Origin: Blasia pusilla
Lineage: Eukaryota; Marchantiophyta; Marchantiopsida; Blasiales
NCBI GenBank assembly: GCA_050084515.1
Contig: CM114271.1
Location: forward strand, 62,248,001-62,312,000
Direction of reading: 5' to 3'
Length of the DNA stretch: 64,000 nt
The position numbers were made by a program, and so were the translations under genes. This document shows positions 12,350 through 22,499 of this stretch, in pieces (the first letter of the stretch is position 1; every line of letters begins with the position of its first letter). Under the pieces are notes generated by a model. The model did not search any database. It was not told where the DNA came from and worked only from the letters and a program-made list of their open reading frames with translations.

Positions 12350-12411
12350 AAAATCACTCACTGCACTCAAGAGTAGCACATTTGCTACTCTTGAGTGCAG
12401 TGAGTGATTTT
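12350..12411. repeat. Perfect 29-bp palindrome with a 4-base loop
   Basis: The arm at 12350-12378 is the exact reverse complement of 12383-12411, with only CATT between. As RNA or single-stranded DNA it would form a very stable hairpin. It is not followed by a clear T-run terminator or bounded by a recognisable gene. Confidence 0.95.
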
Positions 12412-13327
12412 TTCTTGTAAGAGAATCTACAAAGAAGTCAAATTTTGCAAGTGATGTGCTTGCACGCTTTGTGACTTCTTTTGCAACTCTAGTTGCATTT
12501 ATTGCCACTTACACATGCAATTTTTTTCCTTTTTCTTGCTACAATAATAGTTTGGTAACTTCAAACATTTTTCCAACTCCCTCTAAAGTCTCTTCTTCTT
12601 TGAACATATATCTAGGAAATACTACTAGCGGTAAGTTGCAATTCATAGAGCTTGTTCTTGACATTTATGACACTATATAGGATTCAAAGAAGTTGTAAGG
12701 CATTATCCCTCTTTTGTCATATTGGTAAGATCCTACACAAGTTTAGTTGGAGATCAAGAGCACATGGTCACATTCATTACAATGAAAATCAATGTGGTCA
12801 CCGACCCAAGATTTACAAAAGAGAAATTGGGGAGGTCTTAGATAGCACAGTCATTATTTAGAGGGAGTGCACAAAGCAATATCGCTACTACATTTTCATT
12901 CAACCTTTCTAGTGTTTCTTAGGTCGATTTCTTTTGTTTGCCACTACTTTGCTAATCCAAATTTAAGAGCAAACTTCATACAAAGAACTTTTGAGATAGC
13001 CATAAATTTGCAAATGAAGAAAATTTGTGTGTAAATTCTTATTGTTTTGCAAGTATTAATATGGAGACTCATAAACGCCTTCCAAGCGCTTGCAAAGTGG
13101 ACCAAAAAATTAGCCAATAATTTGTGAATATTCTACATATTCTACAAGTATGAATACTTTAGAAATATAGATTGCAAGTCTAAGGAACGGTAATGAACTT
13201 GTAAAATGCAAACTAGCTGGTAGGATACACCTCCCTTTAACTTTTCATAGAGCCCTTTCCTCTCTTTCCTTTTTCTCCCAAGTTTTCAAAACTCCTTGTG
13301 TCATTCTCGAGCTAGATTCTTTCTAAA
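12412..13327. other. AT-rich stretch without identifiable features
   Basis: The open frame at 12456-12680 has no homology I recognise and lies in low-complexity AT-rich sequence. I see nothing else in this stretch. Confidence 0.3.
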
Positions 13328-13635
13328 GAATGAAAGCGGATTAAATAACATTGCAAAGATGAGTTACAACTCATACAAGGAAGAGTGTTCGGTAGCAATG
13401 TGGGTTATGGTATATTTGAGAGGTCCTTTCTTTAGTAAACCTATCACACTCATCACGTATCATCAACCATTGTAGTGGCTGATGGATTTTCACAAGCTTA
13501 CATGGAAGCTTGCGAGGTCATCAAGTGGGATCTATTACTATAGGAGTAAAATTTTCAAATGATTCACGAGATGAGTCATGAGCAAGGTTGGTTGAATCAT
13601 GATGTAGAGGGGTTTAGTCGCAACCCATGCATAAG
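13328..13635 (+). pseudogene. Ty3/gypsy RNase H relic
   Basis: Translation gives AKMSYNSYKEECSVAMWVM, then FFSKPITLITYHQPL, WLMDFHKLTWKLAR, and a degenerate tail ending near the usual GLSRNP (GLVATHA here; SRNP is visible in a shifted frame at about 13614-13626). This is the gypsy RNase H block, with the usual TDHQPL changed to TYHQPL and internal stops. It lies on the plus strand and so belongs to a different insertion from the element at 16-25 kb. No flanking RT or integrase could be recognised. Confidence 0.75.
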
Positions 13636-14699
13636 CTAAAGAGACAAGACATGAGTTCGATGGCATGATGAGAGTGATAAGTTTTACACGGACATTTGTA
13701 GGCCAAGAATAACAAGTTGGGGAAGTGGGAAACTATGTGTGCAAGTTAACTCCAATTTAGAGCAGGTTTGGAGCTCTTTAGAGAAATTTTCCATCTAATG
13801 TGAGTTTGTTATTTTACGTAAGTTTATGTAACCCTAAATAGACTATCTTTCAATTGGAATGAGGAAAACTGGAAAGATGGTCCATTTTATGGAGAGGAAC
13901 GAAACATGTAGCCCTCCATAGATGATCATATAGGGAAGGTATCAAGTTAGGGTGTCCCTCCTAATAGACGAAGGTGGATGATTCTCATCCATTATGCTAA
14001 ATAGAATCCTTTTGGTCCACAATCACAAAAATATTGATATTTAGAATAACAATATCATAAAAAGCCTCATGCTCTTTACAAGAAGGTTCTTATTTGAGGG
14101 AAGAGGAAGATTATAATATCCCCTTAAATTAACCAGGGCTTTAGGACTGAAAAATTATCAATTGTTAAGAAGTATAAGGGAACAATTCTCATGCAAACCA
14201 TCAAATCTGCCCCTTCTTTTTAATTCTTTAGCATAGGTGTACCAACTTTGTCAAATTTGCCTAATGGCCTATGGGACCCCTTCCATATGTATGATAGTGA
14301 CATTGCATCCAATATCCATCTTTATTAGGATTTCAAACATTAATTTTTTTATGCTTACCATGCAGAAGATTAGTTTTTTCAAGGAAGGTTTAGATTTTCT
14401 TTCAAAATTCTGGAGGGAGATGCTTAATCAAAAAGTTTTTCAAACTACACATATGAAAGGTACACAAGGCATAATCTTTAATATGGGTCATCCATGCCCT
14501 AGGTAGGGGACACCGTTGCCTCACTCTCTCCCCATGTCTAAGAGGAGAGTTGGACCAGGGACATACTTGAGAAGATCTTACATCAATTTAACTACACCAC
14601 ATAGATACATAGAAGTGAGTAGTGTGGTGGCTTATCTAATTCCACTTAAATTTAATCAACTCGATTGAAAGTCATAGAGTTTGACCTCCATTCCTTCTA

Positions 14700-15660
14700 T
14701 CTTTGCTTTGAAGCATTCTCAACCTTGATCTTTGCAAGCGAAAGACTTAATATAAGTTGCGTTCGGAAGACTCAACCAATTGCGCATTTCGAGAAACTAC
14801 AATGGGCTAATCAGGTCGAGCCTCCCCAAGTGTGTACCGTCTTATGGGAAACCTCTTCTCTAAGCCTTGACCAATATTCTCAAGTCGCTTGCTTATACCC
14901 GAATGCATCAAATAGTTCTTCAAGATCATCCCCTAACTCAAACCTAAAACATCCTCAAGCACGCATCATAGTTAATTCTTAGTTCAAGGACTTGAGTGAG
15001 TAGGAAGGGAGAGTGTCCCCTTATAAGTACTTATAGGTTTTCCAAGGGAAGCTAACCTTCCCCATTTTCCCCTTTGGGCCCTTCATTTTGGCCCTCGATC
15101 CAAATGTGGTTCGCGACTCACGGACCCGTGTTTGACTAGTTATCCATCAAGATGGTTTGGTAGAGGCTTTCTACATATTTTGCAACTTTCAGATCTCCAA
15201 ATGCATCTTGGAGCTTGGACATGTGTTTCATGTGTCGTATAGCTAATGCCCATTTTGAATCCCTACCCTATTTGGTATCTCATGATCATCTTTTCGCCCT
15301 TCTCGTTTCATGATAGGTCTCATGACATCTCGGCCATCTTGACTATTGAAGTGTTCCTTGTTTCTCACCCTTGACTAGGGACTTGGCTCCAAGGTCTCAA
15401 ACCTTTCTTATCTCTTCTTTGTCCCTTCGAGTAGCTACGCCCTTTTTTCGCGTAAGGCTAGTCACAAGATACGTGCGCATCTTCCCTAGTGTTAGTCCTA
15501 TGGCCGATTTTTCTGCCCTTCCGAATCTCGCGACTAGCTAGTCTAGGTTTCTAGATTTCGATATTGGTGATTCATATCAAGGTCTTTTCTCCTTGAACCT
15601 TCGATCATGACTCGCTTCTCAAGTCACCATTAGCATGGATGTCAGAGACTTATCTATTCA
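14700..15660 (-). repeat. LTR-like long repeat, copy 1 (inverted relative to copy 2)
   Basis: Its reverse complement aligns over about 0.9 kb with 54720-55600. Shared blocks include the segment around AGTCATGATCG, the TCCAAGCTCCAAGATG block, GGCCAAAATGAAGGGCCC, and the GAGGCTCGACCTGATT block. Near the middle lies a promoter-like palindrome TATAAGTACTTATA (15022-15035). The length, a central TATA-like box and the absence of coding suggest a solo LTR of an unidentified element. The outer borders are not sharply defined. Confidence 0.6.
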
Positions 15661-16054
15661 CGACGTTTAAGATTTGAGCTTGAAGTTGTCATTCCTCCGT
15701 CTCTCTTCTTTGTGGGACTGAATTAGTCATATGGCTTTTATCCTTATGACTTCTAGCCATAAGGATACAACCCATCATCCGTCATGCAAATATGGTTCAC
15801 AATACTATGCTTAGATTAGTTGGAGAAGCCGGAAATGATAGCTTTTGATGAAGTTGTCACGCGAATCGATAGCGAGATCTCATTAATAGTTTACTATTGA
15901 GTTGCACCTGCTTTGCACAAGTTCATACATAATTTTTTTATTAAAAAAGTTATTGAAAATAAAAAGTATACCCTTTTCTCCTCCACTCTTTCTCTCATCA
16001 ATTGTTTGTCCTCTCTCCCATGTGTACACTCCTCTTTACTTTGTCGTTCGCAAA

Positions 16055-16167
16055 CACATCGCTACACAATATACATCGTTATCACCGAACACACACACAA
16101 ACACGCACCATCCCATACTAACTCATAACATCCAAACAACAAGACAAGAAGTACCAAAATATCTCCA
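16055..16167 (-). repeat. Outer copy of a 113-bp duplication bracketing LTR-like copy A
   Basis: Nearly the same sequence occurs at 16604-16718 (blocks ACATCGCTACACAA, CACCGAACACACACACAAA, GACAAGAAGTACCAAAATAT, CTCCAAT). Both copies stop at the same base, CTCCAAT. In the inner copy that point abuts a purine-rich tract (minus strand AGGGGGACGA), which is what the start of a 3' LTR looks like. Confidence 0.75.
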
Positions 16168-16585
16168 ATTAAAATAAGATCTAATTTCTTTCACAACACC
16201 ATAGTTCTCACATGTGTGCACTCTCATATGTCTTTTTCAATGTCAAACCAAACCCACTCTCCTAATGAGAGGCTTGGGTAACACACACAATGCAAGCAAG
16301 ACCATAGCTCTGCTGCCTCATGCCAAGAGATTCAACAAAGAGAGAATGAACTCTCTCTCCTTGAGCTATACCCCTCCACTCTCCCAAACTCTCTCCATGG
16401 TAACCTATGCTCCCAAGATAGTAAGTTCCTCAATATGGCTCTAAATGAGCCGAAACGAAGGCGAAACTTGCTCTCTCAGGTTTTTCGGGGCCTCAGCAGG
16501 TCATCCTCGACCTAGTAAGCGTGTTCTCCACTACTCACGAAGATGCTCTACTAGATCTCAGCGATCTATCCTAAAAAATGCGACA
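16168..16585 (-). repeat. LTR-like copy A
   Basis: It aligns with copy B (24741-25291) and copy C (29430-30238). Compared with B it lacks about 94 bp after GGTAACCTATGCTCCCAAG and about 32 bp at its left end. On the minus strand it starts TGTCGCATTTTTTAGG, matching TGTCACGTCTTTT in copy C. TGTCAC is a typical LTR start. Confidence 0.7.
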
Positions 16586-16603
16586 AATATCATGCGCATA
16601 CAC

Positions 16604-16718
16604 ATCGCTACACAACATACATCGCTGTCACCGAACACACACACAAATACGCACGATCCCATGCTAACTCGTGGCATCCAAACGACGAGACAAGAAGTAC
16701 CAAAATATCTCCAATCGT
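16604..16718 (-). repeat. Inner copy of the 113-bp duplication, next to a polypurine tract
   Basis: This is the second copy of 16055-16167. Just beyond it (16719-16728) the minus strand reads AGGGGGACGA, a good candidate polypurine tract for plus-strand priming, so the true 3' LTR edge of the gypsy element may be here rather than at 16585. Confidence 0.65.
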
Positions 16719-16886
16719 CCCCCTAGTTGGTGGTTAGGTCCCTCTAACTCCAGATAACCATCTATCCCTACCTACCATGACATACATCTCTCAGACGCTA
16801 AGAGCAAGAAGGTCGGGTGCTCATGTGGCCTCATTGTTAGTCGCCTTCTTGTCATCCATGTCACATATGCAAGTCAGAATATAGAA

Positions 16887-17050
16887 CTACCTACGTTGTG
16901 AACATTTGAGACATATCCATCGTCCCTCATAAACCCTAGTGAGAGGTGGCGTCTGACATGCCATATGCCATCCTCTCAAACACCCATCATAGACTAGCAT
17001 AATGGTTGCAGCACGGGCGGAACCACACAACATACATCTCAAGCTTGCAG
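16887..17050 (-). pseudogene. PHD finger at the C-terminus of the retrotransposon integrase
   Basis: The last 50 residues of the integrase frame read as a PHD zinc finger: a CMLC pair, then LVYDGC, GWHMAC, TPPL, and finally WICLKC before the end SQRR. The spacing and the GWHxxCxxPPL signature are those of canonical PHD fingers, which commonly bind histone H3 tails. The third zinc ligand, usually LLCDGC, is Tyr here (LVYDGC), a single-base-type change that would weaken folding and is probably decay. The finger is in the same open frame as the integrase C-terminal domain (17372-16887), so it was a true fusion, in the position where chromoviruses carry a chromodomain. Confidence 0.85.
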
Positions 17051-18200
17051 GAACTAGTGCTAAGCTCAGATCAACTGTACCAACAATGTTTGGAAGATGA
17101 CATGGCACACAATTACGCATATGGTCCTTCCAAACCATACCATCACGTCCCTCTAATAAGAGAACACCAGATAGCAAAATCTCACGCACTCTCAAGATGG
17201 TGCGCCCTGTAGTCACATCTAAGGTCGTGGGTGCCATTTGTTGCAAGTAGACATAATCTCCTTGATGAAACCTCTGGATAGTAGATCGATAACCACCTCC
17301 CTGAATAGTCTCATACCTCAATGTATCTCGATGTTGCGCCATCGCCAAGTTCTCAAACGCCATGGGCATCACTCTCCGAAATAACTCAGTCCTCTAAGAA
17401 TATGCTCACATCCATACATTAGGATCATCGAGGTTCAACACCTCACCAACATCTCGACGAATGACCGGAGATAAATCTAGCTCTTGGCCATACAAAAGCA
17501 AGTACGGTGAGAAAGACACTAAGGATGTCTGCTTGTTGAATGTGTATCCCATCGCCAATCATGGCAACTAGAGGTCCCAATCTCCTAGGTGACCTCTCTG
17601 CAAGCCATTCTTACGTAATCCTCTCTTCATCGTCTGCACAACCCGCTCCGCTAGTCCATCCGCATCAAGATGATCTCGCGAAGGAGTGCGGTGGTCGATC
17701 AGTTCCTGATCATACAAGGCTTAAAAAAACTCTCCGCGGAACTCTGTACCTTGGTCTGTCAACACCTCAGCTAGTGCGCCGTAATGACTCAGCACTCGAT
17801 CTAGGAAGGCATACGCTACTCCCTCACTCGCTTTGTCAGGCAAGGAAACCAACTCTATCCACTTTGAGAAGTGCTCGATCATCACCAACACATAACGATT
17901 ATGGTGCTCCGTCAAAGGCAAAGGTCATGCAAAATCCAAACTCCATCTATAACCTAAATCCATGATCGAAAGTGGATGCAACTGTGGAGTCGGAGCATTG
18001 AATGATGCTCAGACTCGATCACACACCATGCATCTAGCAACAAACTGTGAACGTCAGTCTGCATGCCTCGCCACCAATACTGAACCTCGAGCAATCTGTA
18101 CGTCCGCTTCACTCCAAAATGACCCAACTACTCGTGGGCATGGCGCACCAAACGTGCTCTCTGCGAAGGATGAGGCACTACACGCACTCTACCATCCTTC
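17051..18200 (-). pseudogene. Ty3/gypsy integrase
   Basis: An N-terminal HHCC-type region (RHAHE, LGHFGVKRTY, YWWRGMQTDV) lies at about 18150-18050. The core shows all three acidic residues of the DDE triad: Asp in WSLDFA at 17934-17936, Asp in LTDQGTEF at 17754-17756, and Glu in GLAERVVQ at 17646-17648. The C-terminal domain (FHQGDYVYLQQ) leads into the PHD finger. A stop directly after LDFA and further stops near 17565 and 17400 break the frame. The enzyme would have inserted the cDNA copy into chromosomes. Confidence 0.88.
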
Positions 18201-18375
18201 CACACTCGCAATACATGTGTCCCCTCCCACTGAAACCGTGTGGATTGTTGTAGGTTTTGATCCGGCTCTCTAGCACCCAGTGTGCTCGCAACGCTGCCAA
18301 TACGTAGGTTCTCTAAGACCACTCCATCGTCGTGAATGTCTCGGCCACGTGTCTTCTCCTCACCGGCCTCTGGAT

Positions 18376-18861
18376 CTAAGGACTCTCCATCAAACCTCGC
18401 CATAGAAGTCTCAGCAATATGGCTCTCCATAGCCAACAAGCCCAAATGCCATCTTGGTACCAACTCCTCATCACTCTCACGATGCCAACGAGCTCCAGTC
18501 GCATCTCACTGACTCGGAAAGGGTTACGGCTCAAACCATCTACATCCTGGTTGAGCGTTCCAAATCTATGCACCACTTGGAAGTCATACTCTTGCAACAA
18601 AAGAGCCCACCTGGCAAGCTTCCCTATAAGCTTGTCGGACTCCATTAACCACTTAAGTGGCTGATGATCAGTAATGATGGTAAAGGGATTGCCGAATAGA
18701 TAAGATCTAAAATGTGCGACAACCCACACTGCAGCCAAGCACTCACCCTCATACGAGCTATACTTTGCCTCTGTAGTGTTGTTCGAGCGACTAGCGTAAG
18801 TTATCACAAACTCTCTACCATCATCGTCATGCTGGGTGAGCACGGCTCTTAGCCCCAACAT
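18376..18861 (-). pseudogene. Ty3/gypsy RNase H
   Basis: A long open stretch contains YASRSNNTTEAKYSSYEGE, CLAAVWVVAHFRSYLFG, TIITDHQPLKWLMES, and the ending DGLSRNP. These are standard gypsy RNase H motifs, including the Glu of the E-C-L-A block and the Asp of TDHQPL. The domain degrades the RNA strand of the RNA-DNA hybrid during reverse transcription. It directly follows the RT in the element. Confidence 0.9.
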
Positions 18862-18899
18862 GCTTCATTCGGTATGCAACTGGAAAGGACGCCCCCTGA

Positions 18900-20000
18900 T
18901 TGGTCTCCTCAATATGGGCATGGACGTCAATCTATCCTTGAGCATCTAAAATGCTCTCTCGTGCTCATCTCCCAAGTGCCACTCCTGATCCACCTTGGTC
19001 ATCAAGGTCAACAACTTTGCAATCAAGCTAAAAACCTTGACGTACCTTCGATAGAAGTTCGCCAATCCCATGAATGCACGAACTCGACTCACATCTGTAG
19101 AGCGTGGAATGCGTGAAATAGCCTCTACCTTCGTCTATTGCATACCAAGGCCCCCTCGGTATATCGTATGACCCAGATACTCAATCTGGTCGTAGAAGAA
19201 CTTACACTTGCTTGGATGTAGCTTCAGTCCATGTCACTACAATCGTCGAAATACCTCCTCTAGATGTCGCTCATGCTCCTCAATTGTGGCGCTAAGGATT
19301 GCGATGTCATCAATATAACACGTAGCAAAATCCAGACCTGCCAAGATCCTATCCATGACCCTGTGAAACTCAATCAGGGCGTTCTTTAACCCAAATGGTT
19401 ACCATCTGGTTCAAACAATCCTTCCTGCGAGGATCGATGTCCCAAAATGCCATCTTATGCCTGTCATCCAATCTGATAGGTAATTGATGGTATCGAGCTC
19501 GCAAATCTAATGAATTGAAGACGTTTGCATGCCCTATCGCATCAAACATCTCCTCAGAGGTGGGCATGGCATACCTATCGGACTTCGTCTGCCGATTGAT
19601 AGGTCGGTAATCTCCATACATCCGCCTATCCGTCTAGTTGCCATGCACATCCTTCTTGGCGAGCATGACAGTGGTAGATGCATACTCTCCATGCAACATC
19701 TCCACTAGTCCTGGTCCAACCAAGTCCTAGCTCCTACTCTAAATCAGAGCCCTCTCCATGTCACTGTACCTATAGGGTCGTAGGAAGATCGGCGTATCAC
19801 TTAACAACTCAATGCGGATCCCTAGACCCTTCAGCATACCCAAATCATGCATACTAAATTCAAAAGAGCTCTTATAACTCCTAAGGAACTGGTGTATCCG
19901 ACGCCGCTCTCCTTCTGTCAACTTAGGGCCCATATCTAGCTCCCAAGGCTCCATCGTGACTACGATAGGACTCTCCGGCGCGGATGTCGGTGGTTGCTAT
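18900..20000 (-). pseudogene. Ty3/gypsy reverse transcriptase
   Basis: Recognisable blocks are GDYRPINRQTKSDRYAMP, FNSLDLRARYHQLPI with the first catalytic Asp, MAFWDID, and the YIDD catalytic box at 19306-19317 (reading CYIDDIAI). The region between them is broken by stops and at least one frameshift near 19400. The start of the RT block is uncertain: upstream of 19640 the frame is heavily decayed, with fragments such as MEPWELDMGPKLTEGERRR near 19954. Confidence 0.88.
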
Positions 20001-20412
20001 GGTGCAACCCCGTCTCGGACAATAGAACTCTTATCTCCATATGCATTACTTGGAACCACGCTCAAGGTTGTAGCTATCATCTCCTGGCGTACTTGCAAAA
20101 CATCCCAAGAAGTCCAAGGGTGTCTCTCCCGATCACCCTTGGTGTGTCGATCTCCTCGGGTCTCGCCCACAGCCATTGCCTCAACCGTCTCGGTAGGCAT
20201 GGGCTCACCAACGCAACAACTATGATCTGTCGCATCCTCAAACGACGTTGCTTAGCTACTCCTAAGCTGAAAATATATGTCAAGTAGTTTAGGTCCATCG
20301 CTTGACCCAAGACATGACGTCGTGATGCCTCTGATAGTGACGGTACTTCCATCACTCCTGTGGGAAATCCCATCGCTTGCTCTTGCTCATCGGCGTTAGG
20401 CTCTACCAACCT

Positions 20413-21175
20413 CTATACTTGGTCATTCCAAACCAAGCCAGGTCTGACCTCCTTGAATGCATAGGAAGCGGGAAAACTCACGAATGTGGGAAAGGTTGCC
20501 CGTGGCTTGCCAATCTTATTGACCACAATCAACGGCGGTCGATCATCTAGCCTCACTGCCTGTGATCTAAGGCCCGGATCCAATATGGAATCCACCAACA
20601 AATCCACAAACACTCTCGCATAAGCCCTCCGCAACATCTCATGTTGTACACCAACTTGTGCTCTAGAACCTACACTCGCCGCATCTAACAACATTGCCAA
20701 GCCGATCCATAAGCGCACTTGATATGCACTCATCACCACGCAGGACCTCGAATCGCCCAAAATCGGCACATTCTCCAAAATATATGTTGGAGAATGAGGT
20801 TGATGCTCTCGTAAATGTCGCAAGATCCGCATCATCTCCCAAAATAACCTCTGACAAGTGTAAGCTAACCTGCTACCTCGTCCAGCACTTGATTGGCCCT
20901 GACACATCCAACCAGCAATGACCAAGTCTATGGTCCCTACTCGCTTCAAGTATTGCGCCCCCAACAATGAAATGTCCCTCAGTAGGAAACTCTAGTAACC
21001 CTTAATGGCGGATGCAGACAACCAGTCGGGAAAACGGAGGCAGAACTGTGCCACATGGTGAAGTGAAGTGCGCCTCGCAACATCATCAATCTCCACATAT
21101 AGATACGATTGCACGTGCACTCCAGCCTAAAAAATAGTAGCTAACCCAGTGCTGATCCCTCCAAAGAGATCCAAC
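20413..21175 (-). pseudogene. C5-cytosine DNA methyltransferase domain of the gypsy element
   Basis: Motif I (S-adenosylmethionine binding) is VLDLFGGISTGLATIF, its core DLFGGISTGL lying at 21142-21171. It is followed after a stop by AGVHVQSYLYVEIDDVARR, the acidic cofactor-contact segment. Motif IV is DLVIAGWMCQGQS, with the catalytic Cys codon at 20902-20904; the usual PCQ is MCQ. Motif VI is YILENVP with Glu at 20773-20775. A family-typical tail (TFPTFVSFPASYAF) ends near 20450. The domain lies between protease and RT. If active it would have methylated cytosines, possibly the element's own cDNA. The present copy has stops between motifs I and IV. It is not a stand-alone host methyltransferase: no chromo, BAH or UBA domain is seen. 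Confidence 0.87.
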
Positions 21176-21576
21176 ACCCATATACCCTTCTCTAGGATGC
21201 ACCAAATAATCGGGGTGGTGTCCAAAGGGATCAAAGCATCACTCCTCCCTACTTGGGGTTCCTTTGAGCCATCACACTCTAGTGCAAACGTCTCGCTCCA
21301 CGCGGTCTGCACATGCTCAGTAGCTAAGCGTCGAAGCTCCTTAGTGGAGCCCCAAAGCAGCACCTCTCCTCCACGAACTGATGTGGCTACCATGACACTC
21401 CTCTCCATAGAAATGTGAAGAACGGAAGTATCCTCTACATGGACATGTCTGTCAATCAAATCACTAGGCCAAGTGATGGCACTGCTAAATGCTGCTAAGG
21501 TGGCTAAGATGGCTATCGCTCAATCACTGCACCTGTGAATCGAACGGGTAAGGCGCCCATCACGTGACTACCATCC

Positions 21577-22177
21577 TCATCCGTAGAATGTTGACTTCTC
21601 CCAATAATCCAGGGAAAACCCCATCGGGTATAACATTGCTCCACCAACCAAGTCGTCGTAGGACTCTACATCAATCACTATCGCCTTGGCTCGCACCGCG
21701 AACTTCTCTGTAGGATATCCCGGGCAAATCCTCACCACCACCTCTTGTCGGGTGATATATTGTGTGGTACTTGCTGTACCCAAGGATGACTGTATCCCAA
21801 ATGAAAAATGCTCCACATCGGCTCTCGTCAAGCCCAATCCTCTGAATGACAAGGGGTTACGCTCCTGAACCCAACTTCAAGGGTTGCGCTCCTGAATCCA
21901 ACAAGACGCGCTACGGACTAGAAGCTCTACCTCCTGGACTCACCAACTGGAAGACCTCTCCCCGGTTATCTAGTAAAACAACACCAAGAGAAGCCATGGC
22001 ACGCTCTATCGCAGGTCTAACGGGCATCTCCGCTATCCTAGCAGCCGCAGCCTGCCATGAATCTGACGTTGACGGCCCGAGCATCACCTCCAAGGGCAGG
22101 TCCATCATCTCCTTTGCAATCACCTCTGAACGTGATGCAAGAACTCCAACTCCACGCTCACATAGCCTAGCAGCCAA
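21577..22177 (-). pseudogene. Retroviral-type aspartic protease of the gypsy element
   Basis: The active site LLDSGAQP is seen at about 21875-21904 (DSGA at 21887-21898). Downstream the frame continues with FAVRAKAIVIDVESYDDLVGG and MLYPMGFSLDYW, a conserved tail of this protease group. The active-site region is duplicated in frame by 27 bp, and the second copy carries a TAA stop. The protease would have cut the Gag-Pol polyprotein. Confidence 0.75.
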
Positions 22178-22499
22178 CCAGAATATCTCCCAATGTCATA
22201 ACATTGGAAGCAGAAAATTTTGGAGCACAGTATACCATCGTGGCCGTCCCCAACATCGTACTCGACACATGCTCCTCTTGAGCATCAACAATAGGAGTCG
22301 TTGCACTCGCTTCTTCCATTGCCTTTCATGCCTGCACACCAATAACATCACCAACTCTCCGGGAACTCTAATAAGGACCCATGGATAAGGTCCTCATCAC
22401 TTTGGACAACGTGAAAGATTGAGGAAGTTTGGTATGTTTCCTAGCTTTCCCTCGATGTGGATCCAACTCAACGGCTGCTCCACTTGTCACAACTGTAGC

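Noticed and set aside
16155-16740. Strings of CACACACAAA and CT-rich text as a CRISPR-like or satellite array
   Set aside because: They are parts of a duplicated retrotransposon border, not regularly spaced repeats.
20413-21459. Methyltransferase domain as an independent host gene
   Set aside because: It sits in order between protease and RT on the same strand, lacks host-enzyme accessory domains, and shares the decay of the surrounding element.
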